NCBI GenBank assembly: GCA_937873435.1
Contig: CALMWM010000418.1
Span: 1-5,325, forward strand
Length of the DNA: 5,325 nt
Direction: 5' to 3'
Source of the DNA: an uncultured Gallionellaceae bacterium
Lineage (GTDB): Bacteria; Pseudomonadota; Gammaproteobacteria; Burkholderiales; Sulfuricellaceae
Under the pieces are notes generated by a model, which saw only the letters and a list, made by a program, of their open reading frames with translations, searched no databases and was not told where the DNA came from. Position numbers and translations under genes: made by a program. Shown in pieces: positions 1 through 5,325 of the stretch (position 1 is the first letter of the stretch; every line of letters starts with the position of its first letter).

Positions 1-844
1 CGGCAGCCTTGGCCACGGAGCGGAATAACACGTCGACCGAGGGGCGATGGCGGTTGACCAGTGGGCCGTCCCGCACCTCGACGAAATACTGGGCGCCGCT
101 GCGCTTGACTACCATGTGCTTGCCGCCGTGAGCAATCAGAGCTCGTCCGGGGATTACCCGGTCGTTGTTTTGCGCTTCCTTGACTTCGATCCGGCTCAAG
201 CCGTTGAGGCGGGCCGCAAAGGCGGCGGTATACATTTCCGGCATGTGCTGGACGATCACGATCCCACGACACACCCGCGGCAAGGCCGTCAGGACGAATT
301 CCAGGGCCTGGGTGCCGCCGGTGGAAGTGCCGATGGCGACGATGCGCTCGGTGGTCTGGGCGAGGGCCGTAGCACTGGCGGCGGGTGCGTCCGCGTTCTG
401 GCTGATTTCCGCCTTCAGCGCAACGGGCGCCAGCTTGCGGAGATTGGCGTGGGAGGCGTCTTTAACCGCGCTCACGATGTCGGAAGACGCATCCTCCAGA
501 AAACGCTTGAGTCCGATTTTCGGTTTGGTGACGATGCTGACCGCGCCGGCGGAAAGCGCCTGCATGGTGGTTTCCGCGCCAGCCGCCGTCAGGGAGGAAC
601 AGATGACCACCGGCGTCGGCCTTTCGGCCATGATCTTCTTGAGAAAGGTGATGCCGTCCATGCGCGGCATTTCCACATCCAGCACGATCACATCGGGCCA
701 TTGGCTGCGCATGCGCTCGATGGCGAACAACGGATCGGAGGCGGCACCCATCACCGCGATCCCCGGGTCCTGTTCCAGCAGGATGGTCAACACTTGGCGC
801 ACCACCGCCGAATCGTCCACGATCATCACGTTGATTTTTTTCAT
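1..844 (-). CDS. cheB: Chemotaxis protein-glutamate methylesterase/deamidase CheB (3' end cut by window edge)
   Basis: CheB is a cytoplasmic response regulator that, once phosphorylated by CheA, removes methyl groups from receptor glutamates (and in many proteobacteria deamidates glutamines), resetting receptor activity. The visible 281 codons were translated from the minus strand. The receiver domain comes first (about 1-120), with acidic pair D10-D11, phospho-acceptor D56 in VLDVEMPRMDG, S83-S84 and K107 in TKPK. An Ala-rich linker follows (about 135-165). The methylesterase domain then shows the nucleophile S174 in AIGTSTGGTQAL, H200 in VQHMPEMYTAAF, and the conserved HRPSVDVLF at 266-274. 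The third catalytic residue, the Asp near the C-terminus, would lie beyond the window. E. coli CheB is about 349 residues, so roughly 70 are missing. The ATG at 844 gives a full receiver domain directly after cheR. No Shine-Dalgarno is seen before it, so translation is probably coupled to cheR. Confidence 0.97.
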   Translation of the reverse strand, partial: MKKINVMIVDDSAVVRQVLTILLEQDPGIAVMGAASDPLFAIERMRSQWPDVIVLDVEMPRMDGITFLKKIMAERPTPVVICSSLTAAGAETTMQALSAGAVSIVTKPKIGLKRFLEDASSDIVSAVKDASHANLRKLAPVALKAEISQNADAPAASATALAQTTERIVAIGTSTGGTQALEFVLTALPRVCRGIVIVQHMPEMYTAAFAARLNGLSRIEVKEAQNNDRVIPGRALIAHGGKHMVVKRSGAQYFVEVRDGPLVNRHRPSVDVLFRSVAKAA

Positions 845-860
845 CTTAGGCTATAAGGGC
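842..860 (-). other. cheR-cheB junction: single in-frame stop, no Shine-Dalgarno
   Basis: On the minus strand cheR ends with TAG (853-851), followed by CCT AAG and then the cheB ATG (844-842). The two genes are in the same reading frame with only two codons between stop and start. The bases upstream of the ATG contain no GGAG/AGGA-type core at normal spacing, unlike cheW, cheR and mcp. The arrangement suits termination-reinitiation coupling, which is an inference from the layout. Confidence 0.6.
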
Positions 861-1660
861 TTACGGTAGACGGAAGGCACCACCGTCTGTAATGTGCTGT
901 CGATACCATTGAGGCTTTCCGAATGGCCCAGCAGCAGATGTCCGCCAGGCTTGAGTTGTCCGGCGATGCGGCGTGTTACCTGGCGCTTGGTTTCAGCGTC
1001 GAAATAGATCATCACGTTGCGTAGAAAAATCACGTCGAAGGTTCCCAGCCTGGGTAGTGAGGTATTTAAATTGACTTGCATGAAATTTACCCGCTCGCGC
1101 AAGTTGCGTGCGATCAGGAAGGTGCCTTGCTGGGAGCCGACTCCCTTGAGGCAATAGCTGGATAGAAAGCGCGGCGGAATATGCTCCGCCTGCTCCAGCG
1201 GATAGTGAGCCCTGCGTGCCGTCTCCAGTACGCGGGCGCTGATGTCGGAGGCCGTGATTTCCCAGTGCGGGCTTTTCAGTCTATCGTCCAGAACCATGGC
1301 GATGCTGTAAGCCTCCTGGCCGGAGGAACTTGCGGCGCTCCACACCCGGAACGATTTTCCCGGCGGGTGTTGCGGGAGAATATTCTCGCGGAGGAAATCG
1401 AAGTGCTTGTGCTCGCGAAAGAAATAGGTTTCGTTGGTGGTCAGTAGATCCACCGCCATCTGGACTTCATCGGGATGGCTGCCGTTGTTCAACAGGCGGA
1501 AATATTCCGCAAAGCTGGAAAGCCGATGCTGATCCACACGTCTTGCCAATCGCCCCACCACCATCGGTTTCTTGGCGGATGACAGGTTGATCCCGGCAAT
1601 ACGGTAAATGAAACTCCGGAATTGAGAAAACTCCTGGTCGGAAAGGGTATTGGCGAGCAT
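851..1660 (-). CDS. cheR: Chemotaxis protein methyltransferase CheR
   Basis: CheR transfers methyl groups from S-adenosylmethionine to specific glutamates of chemoreceptors. The protein is 269 residues; Salmonella CheR is about 288. The N-terminal helical domain (about 8-92) includes GRLARRV at 36-42 and TTNETYFFRE at 74-83. The Rossmann-like SAM domain follows, with VWSAASSSGQEAYSIAM at 106-122, an acidic SAM contact at D139 (ASDIS), a beta-subdomain at about 168-190, N198 in MQVNLN, FLRNVMIYF at 212-220 and LLLGHSES at 242-249. The beta-subdomain loop keeps three glycines in the pattern GVGSQQG, as in pentapeptide-dependent CheR proteins. The motif usually written GEEPYS is GQEAYS here; the second Glu, the one that contacts SAM in Salmonella, is kept. 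The start at 1660 is supported by GGAG (1671-1668), seven bases upstream. The gene follows cheW by 20 bases and precedes cheB by 6. Confidence 0.97.
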   Translation of the reverse strand: MLANTLSDQEFSQFRSFIYRIAGINLSSAKKPMVVGRLARRVDQHRLSSFAEYFRLLNNGSHPDEVQMAVDLLTTNETYFFREHKHFDFLRENILPQHPPGKSFRVWSAASSSGQEAYSIAMVLDDRLKSPHWEITASDISARVLETARRAHYPLEQAEHIPPRFLSSYCLKGVGSQQGTFLIARNLRERVNFMQVNLNTSLPRLGTFDVIFLRNVMIYFDAETKRQVTRRIAGQLKPGGHLLLGHSESLNGIDSTLQTVVPSVYRKPL

Positions 1661-1680
1661 TTTAAAACTCCGTCAATGGG

Positions 1681-2226
1681 TCATTTCCCGCCCGGCAAAG
1701 CCGGATTGGCGGAAGTGGTCGCCGTCAGCATGACCAGTTCTTCCACCGACAGCACCTTCGCCAAGTCGAGAATGATCACGAATTTGCCGGCGACCTTTCC
1801 CATGCCGCAGATGAAATCCGTGCGGATCTTCGCCCCGAAGGATGGCGGCGGTTCGATCTCGCTCGCCGGAATTTCCAGCACTTCCGAAACGGCGTCCACC
1901 ACCACGCCCACGTCCAGCCGTTCGTCGCCATCGCCCACTTCCAGGATCACGTTGCAGGTACGCTTGGTGGTTTCGGAAATTTCCCGCCCGAAGCGCACCG
2001 ACAAATCGATTACCGGCACCACGCGCCCGCGCAGGTTGATCACCCCGCGGATGAATGGCGGCATCATCGGCACGGTGGTCAAGCTCCCGTATTCGATGAT
2101 TTCCTTGATGTTGAGAATACCTATGGCGAACATCTCGCCGCCCAGCAGGAAGGTCAGGTACTGGTTGTCGTCCTGCTCGGCAGTGGTCGTCACCGCCTGT
2201 TGTTCCGCTGCTATCACCGCGCCCAT
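1681..2226 (-). CDS. cheW: Chemotaxis coupling protein CheW
   Basis: CheW is the cytoplasmic SH3-like scaffold that links receptor tips to the P5 domain of CheA in the chemosensory array. The product is 181 residues. A short polar N-terminal extension (1-20) precedes a single CheW domain (about 21-165), with QYLTFLLGGEMFAIGILNIK at 22-41, VPMMPPFIRG at 52-61, the hallmark IRGVINLRG at 59-67, and VVPVIDLSVRFG at 69-80. A short C-terminal tail ends in PALPGGK. A longer reading with a TTG at 2241 is possible but would overlap the mcp stop. The ATG at 2226 is preferred because GAGGAG (2239-2234) sits seven bases before it and the extra residues add no conserved sequence. The gap from the mcp stop is 11 bases, and the ribosome site overlaps that stop codon, so translation is likely coupled to mcp. 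There is no sign of a second CheW domain or a CheV-type receiver. Confidence 0.96.
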   Translation of the reverse strand: MGAVIAAEQQAVTTTAEQDDNQYLTFLLGGEMFAIGILNIKEIIEYGSLTTVPMMPPFIRGVINLRGRVVPVIDLSVRFGREISETTKRTCNVILEVGDGDERLDVGVVVDAVSEVLEIPASEIEPPPSFGAKIRTDFICGMGKVAGKFVIILDLAKVLSVEELVMLTATTSANPALPGGK

Positions 2227-2233
2227 GATGCCG

Positions 2234-2239
2234 CTCCTC
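2234..2239 (-). promoter_or_regulatory. Shine-Dalgarno of cheW, overlapping the mcp stop
   Basis: On the minus strand GAGGAG lies seven bases before the ATG at 2226 and overlaps the mcp TGA stop (2240-2238). It decides the cheW start in favour of 2226 over the upstream TTG at 2241, which has no such site at suitable spacing. Comparable strong sites with the same seven-base spacing precede mcp (AAGGAG, 3894-3889) and cheR (GGAG, 1671-1668). Confidence 0.8.
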
Positions 2240-3881
2240 AAAATTTGACGAACTCGTCTTCATCGGCTGGTTGCGCCGATGCGAACGACCTGGCGGCAGG
2301 CGTGCTTTTGCGGGCTTTCGCCACTGGATACGATTTTGCCGGCGCGCGTTTGAGTCCTGTGGCGGCTCCTTCTACCCTGAAGAAGCTCATCGATTGTTGC
2401 AACTGTTCGGCCTGGCTCGACATTTCTTCCGAGGTTGCCGCCAACTCTTCTGAGGAAGAAGAGTTCTGCTGGGTGATCTGGTTGAGCTGGCTCATCGCGG
2501 TATTGATCTGGGCCACCCCTGTCGATTGCTCCTCCGAGGCGGCGGTGATTTCCTGCACCAGGTCGGCGGTTTTGTTGATCGCCGGCACCATCTCGTCCAG
2601 CAGCTTCCCGGCACGTTCCGCCAGTTCCACGCTGGAGCTGGCTACCTCGGAGATTTCCTGCGCCGCTACCTGGCTGCGTTCGGCCAGCTTGCGCACTTCC
2701 GCCGCCACCACCGCGAAGCCCTTGCCGTGCTCGCCGGCGCGTGCCGCTTCGATTGCCGCGTTGAGCGCGAGGAGGTTGGTCTGGTAGGCGATGTCGTCGA
2801 TGATGCCGATCTTGTTGGCGATCTGTTTCATCGCCGCAACCGTCTGTTTCACCGCACCGCCGCCTTCGGTGGCCTGTTTGGCGGCTTGCGAGGCCATCCC
2901 GTCGGTGACCTTGGCGTTTTCGGTATTCTGGTTGATCGAGGCCGACATCTGCTCGATCGACGCGCTGGTTTCCTCGACGCTCGCCGCCTGTTCGCTGGAG
3001 GCTTGCGAGAGCGACTGGGCGGTGGCGCTGACTTCCTCCGAGGCGCTGGAGAGCGAGTCCGCCGCGCCGCGAACTTCGCCGATAATGCTGGCGAGTTTAT
3101 CCACCATGTTCTTCATGGCACTCAGCAACATCCCGGTTTCGTCCCTGGAGTCCGCTTCTATGCGTACGGTGAGGTCGCCCGCCGCCAACTGATTGGCGAC
3201 ATCGACCGCGCTGTTCAGGGGGCGGGTAATCGAACGGGTTACCAGCAACGTGATCGCCACGCCGAGGATCAACGCAATCACACCGAGCGTAAGCATGATG
3301 TTGCGCGCGTTCTGGTAGGCAATCGCAGCGTTGGCAGCGGCTTCATCGTTGAGTTTTTCTTCAAGATTCGCCAGTTCATCCAGGTCTTCCAGCCATTTCC
3401 TTTGCAACGGGCGCACTTCCTTGAGCAAGACGGCGGTGGCCTCGGTGTTTTTGTTTTCCAGTCCAAGTTGGACGGCCTTGTCCACCATTGGCTTGGTGGC
3501 TTTCTGGGCTTCATCGATCCTGGCAAAAAGCTGCTTTTCTTCCGCTGACGTGCCGGGAAGATCGCTGAACATCTTGCCCAGCTTGTCGCGTGCTTCGGCG
3601 TACTTGGCGCGTTGTGTTTCGATCCGTTCTTTTTCCTTTTGCATGTCGGCCATCTCGCTTAACAGGGCAATGTTGCGTACCGCCACCGAGACGTTGCGTA
3701 CCACGCCGCGCATCGCGATAACCAGCCGGAACTCCTGGTTGTTGACCTTGGTGATTTCCTCGATGGCGCCGTTCATGCCAGCCATCTTGTTCATGGCCAT
3801 TCCCATGATGATGAGCAATAGCAGCAGCACCGTACCGAAGCCCAACCCCAGACGCATACCGATTTTCATGTTCTTGAACAT
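2238..3881 (-). CDS. Methyl-accepting chemotaxis protein, 4HB-type sensor, with C-terminal tethering pentapeptide
   Basis: This is a 547-residue inner-membrane chemoreceptor that controls CheA through CheW. TM1 is at about 11-30 and TM2 at about 195-215. The periplasmic segment between them (about 31-194) is helical and charged, and looks like a four-helix-bundle (4HB_MCP) ligand domain; its ligand cannot be told. HAMP follows (about 216-268; ITRPLNSAVDVANQLAAGDL). Methylation-type segments are SSASEEVSAT at 278-287 and SEQAASVEETSASIEQ at 296-311, with a second-arm region at about 474-490. Hinge glycines are at 340-342. The signalling tip spans about 360-403 (IDDIAYQTNLLALNAAIEAA, then RAGEHGKGFAVVAAEVRKL). 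After the helical arm, a flexible Ala/Lys/Pro/Ser-rich tail (about 502-540) leads to the last five residues, EFVKF. Compared with E. coli Tsr, each arm is seven residues shorter between hinge and tip. The ATG at 3881 has AAGGAG seven bases upstream. The gene lies between cheA and cheW, so it is probably the dedicated receptor of this pathway. Confidence 0.97.
   Translation of the reverse strand: MFKNMKIGMRLGLGFGTVLLLLLIIMGMAMNKMAGMNGAIEEITKVNNQEFRLVIAMRGVVRNVSVAVRNIALLSEMADMQKEKERIETQRAKYAEARDKLGKMFSDLPGTSAEEKQLFARIDEAQKATKPMVDKAVQLGLENKNTEATAVLLKEVRPLQRKWLEDLDELANLEEKLNDEAAANAAIAYQNARNIMLTLGVIALILGVAITLLVTRSITRPLNSAVDVANQLAAGDLTVRIEADSRDETGMLLSAMKNMVDKLASIIGEVRGAADSLSSASEEVSATAQSLSQASSEQAASVEETSASIEQMSASINQNTENAKVTDGMASQAAKQATEGGGAVKQTVAAMKQIANKIGIIDDIAYQTNLLALNAAIEAARAGEHGKGFAVVAAEVRKLAERSQVAAQEISEVASSSVELAERAGKLLDEMVPAINKTADLVQEITAASEEQSTGVAQINTAMSQLNQITQQNSSSSEELAATSEEMSSQAEQLQQSMSFFRVEGAATGLKRAPAKSYPVAKARKSTPAARSFASAQPADEDEFVKF
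2241..2255 (-). other. Codons for receptor C-terminal pentapeptide EFVKF (probable CheR/CheB tether)
   Basis: The last five receptor residues fit the pattern x-aromatic-x-x-aromatic known for tethering pentapeptides such as NWETF of E. coli Tar and Tsr. They follow an acidic DED and a tail of about 40 residues that looks disordered, which is the usual setting of such a tether. Binding by the neighbouring CheR is an inference. Confidence 0.6.
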
Positions 3882-3983
3882 TTTATTACTCCTTGTAAAT
3901 TGTCCATCGAGCTTTGCCGCACAGCAGCCATTCGACTGGAACCGGTGGTTTTTTTGAAATTATTGCTATCGATTACAGTTGGC
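3882..3983. other. 102-base cheA-mcp intergenic gap, no confident promoter or terminator
   Basis: This is the only sizeable gap in the cluster. Read on the minus strand it is AT-rich near the cheA end, with an AATAAT hexamer about 20 bases after the cheA stop that resembles a sigma-70 -10 box but has no acceptable -35 box upstream. A run of seven A is present. The inverted repeat AACC-ACC-GGTT is too short for a terminator, and a T-run would follow it only on the opposite strand. The mcp Shine-Dalgarno is at the far end (3894-3889). The gap could hold a weak internal promoter or a regulatory leader, but nothing in it settles this. Confidence 0.5.
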
Positions 3984-5325
3984 TTAGGCGGGTGCCGCCG
4001 CTGCCTGAGCTTCGTTGTAGACTGCCTGCTGGATCAATGCCGGCACGTCGAGGATCAGCGCCACTTCGCCGCTGCCGAGTATCGTCGAGCCGCTGATGCC
4101 CTTGAGGTTGCCGAACAGATTCCCCAGCGGCTTGATCACCGTCTGGAATTCGCCCATCAACTCGTCGACCACCAGTCCGGCTTTCCGGTTGGCATACTGC
4201 ACCACCACCACATTCTCGCGGCGGCCCGGCTTTCCCGGTTCGCGGAACTGGTCGCGCAGCCGGATAAAGGGCAGCACCTCGCCGCGCAGCTTGATGAAGC
4301 TGCGTTCCTGGCTTTCCTGACGCTCGGATTCGGCCAATTCCATGCACTCCAGCACCATCTCCAGGGGAACCACGTAGGCGGCGCTGCCGACGCCCATCAG
4401 GAAACCGTCGATGATGGCCAGGGTGAGCGGCAGGCGGATGCGGATGGTGGTGCCGATTCCTTCCTGCGAGTCCAGTTCGATGGTGCCGCGCAACGCTTCG
4501 ATGCCGCGCCGCACCACGTCCATGCCCACGCCGCGTCCTGACAGGTTGGTGACTTGCTTGGCCGTCGTGAAACCCGGCTCGAAAATGAGCTTGAAGACTT
4601 CCTGGTCGGAGAGGTTTTGATCCGCGGCAACCAGGCCTTTTTCCAGGGCTTTGCGGAGGATGTTTTCGCGGCTGAGGCCGCTCCCGTCGTCGCCTACCTC
4701 GATCACGATGCTGCCCGATTCGTGGTAGGCGTTGAGTTGCACCCGGCCCCTGGCGGGTTTGCCGCGCGCCAGGCGCGTTTCCGCCGCTTCGATGCCGTGG
4801 TCGATGGCGTTGCGTACCAGATGGGTCAGGGGGTCGCCGATCTTGTCGACCACTGTCTTGTCGAGTTCGGTGTCGCCGCCGCTGATCGTCAGCTCGATGT
4901 CCTTGCCCAGTTCGTGGCTGACTTCGCGTACTACCCGGTTGAAGCGCTTGAAGGTTTCGCCGATCTGCACCATGCGCAACTGCAAGGCGCTGCCGCGGAT
5001 TTCCTCGACCAGCCGGGAAACGTTGGAAGCGGCTTCCTGCTGCAGCACGTCCTTGCCGCGAAAGGCCAGCAGCGAGGCGGACGCGCCGGCGATCACCAGT
5101 TCGCCGACCAGGTTGATCAACTGGTCTAGCCGCTCGGCATCCACGCGAACTACCTGGTTTTCCTTGGCCTTGCTTTCCTTGACCTGCTTTTGCTTTTCCA
5201 GGGCCGCGTCCACCACCTGCGGACGCACCATGCCCTCGTTGACCATGACTTCCCCGATCAGCGGCTTGGCGTCGGCCGCTTGATTCTGAATCTCGATGAT
5301 CTGCGCAAGCTCGCGCTCGGTGAGC
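3984..5325 (-). CDS. cheA: Chemotaxis histidine kinase CheA (C-terminal 446 codons; 5' end outside window)
   Basis: CheA is the array histidine kinase that phosphorylates CheY and CheB. The reading frame is open to the window edge, so the ATG at 5246 is internal and the true start lies upstream. The phospho-accepting P1 (HPt) domain is not visible. Numbering from the first full codon: a short helical segment resembling the N-terminal domain of type II secretion ATPases (20-46), the P3 dimerisation helices (about 58-135), the P4 ATPase domain (about 138-300), then the P5 CheW-like domain (about 302-435) and an Ala-rich tail. P4 has all the expected boxes: N box HLVRNAIDHGIE (168-179), G1 GDDGSGL (211-217), F box IFEPGFTTA (247-255) and G2 GRGVGMDVV (263-271). 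All key ATP-binding residues appear intact, so an active kinase is expected. There is no receiver domain at the C-terminus, so it is not a CheA-Y hybrid at that end. The TAA stop is at 3986-3984, 102 bases before mcp. Confidence 0.97.
   Translation of the reverse strand, partial: LTERELAQIIEIQNQAADAKPLIGEVMVNEGMVRPQVVDAALEKQKQVKESKAKENQVVRVDAERLDQLINLVGELVIAGASASLLAFRGKDVLQQEAASNVSRLVEEIRGSALQLRMVQIGETFKRFNRVVREVSHELGKDIELTISGGDTELDKTVVDKIGDPLTHLVRNAIDHGIEAAETRLARGKPARGRVQLNAYHESGSIVIEVGDDGSGLSRENILRKALEKGLVAADQNLSDQEVFKLIFEPGFTTAKQVTNLSGRGVGMDVVRRGIEALRGTIELDSQEGIGTTIRIRLPLTLAIIDGFLMGVGSAAYVVPLEMVLECMELAESERQESQERSFIKLRGEVLPFIRLRDQFREPGKPGRRENVVVVQYANRKAGLVVDELMGEFQTVIKPLGNLFGNLKGISGSTILGSGEVALILDVPALIQQAVYNEAQAAAAPA

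Noticed and set aside
47..869. Long + strand open frames opposite cheB
   Set aside because: The opposite strand encodes an unmistakable CheB with all expected visible motifs. The + strand translations are low-complexity Arg/Gly/His-rich or Ser/Ala-rich with no recognisable domain, as expected from GC-rich codon bias.
2227..2241. TTG start for cheW at 2241
   Set aside because: It would overlap the mcp stop and place the strong GAGGAG site inside the gene. The ATG at 2226 is ideally spaced from that site.
1673..2263. Alternative minus-strand frame of 196 codons overlapping cheW
   Set aside because: It is the out-of-frame reading of cheW; composition is Gly/Arg/His-rich, while the cheW frame has the IRGVINLRG hallmark.
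2526..3548. 340-codon + strand open frame opposite mcp
   Set aside because: It is a shadow of the receptor gene: biased composition (G, R, H, F), no domain and no good ribosome site. The minus-strand receptor explains all the sequence constraint.
3910..3945. Possible sigma-54 promoter (TGGC ... GGCA with GG and GC ten bases apart, minus strand)
   Set aside because: The GG/GC spacing fits, but the remaining consensus positions do not. One match of this quality is expected by chance, and no enhancer-type site is seen.
3945..3960. Possible intrinsic terminator after cheA (AACC-GGT-GGTT then T-run)
   Set aside because: The stem is only four base pairs and the T-run follows it on the + strand, opposite to the direction of transcription of all genes here.
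3961..3986. Possible sigma-28 (flagellar) -10 element containing CGATA
   Set aside because: Only part of the -10 consensus is present and there is no -35 match at the required spacing.
3900..5283. + strand open frames opposite cheA
   Set aside because: They are antisense to a highly conserved kinase gene and show no recognisable motifs.

Overview
This window is a chemotaxis (che) gene cluster from a moderately GC-rich bacterium, most likely a proteobacterium. Every gene lies on the minus strand, so transcription runs from high to low coordinates. In transcription order the genes are cheA (5' end outside the window), a methyl-accepting chemotaxis protein (mcp), cheW, cheR and cheB (3' end outside the window). 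The protein style and strong Shine-Dalgarno sites suggest a beta- or gamma-proteobacterium. A betaproteobacterial relative is my best guess, but that is an inference from general similarity and not from any marker gene.

Layout on the + strand: 1-844 holds cheB (first 281 codons). 851-1660 is cheR, 1681-2226 is cheW and 2238-3881 is mcp. A 102-base gap follows, and 3984-5325 holds the last 446 codons of cheA. The gaps are 6, 20, 11 and 102 bases in order along the window, so mcp-cheW-cheR-cheB is very probably one transcript. cheA may be its first visible gene or may be separated by a weak promoter in the 102-base gap. No stretch over 300 bases lacks a gene, and I saw no RNA gene, mobile element, CRISPR array or clear intrinsic terminator.

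How the genes work together: the membrane receptor, CheW and CheA form the signalling array. CheR adds and CheB removes methyl groups on receptor glutamates, giving adaptation. No response regulator other than CheB is visible. cheY, cheZ, cheD and cheV are not in the window, so the output (flagellar motor, type IV pili or other) cannot be told from here.

Points above the ordinary: the receptor ends in a CheR/CheB-tethering-type pentapeptide, and the neighbouring CheR carries the matching long beta-subdomain loop. The receptor hairpin is exactly one heptad shorter per arm than E. coli Tsr. The CheA segment before its dimerisation domain contains a motif resembling the N-terminal domain of type II secretion/pilus ATPases. 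cheB has no Shine-Dalgarno and sits in the same frame as cheR, behind a single stop codon. I see no evidence of a wholly new system; this is a recognisable chemosensory operon with some informative variations.
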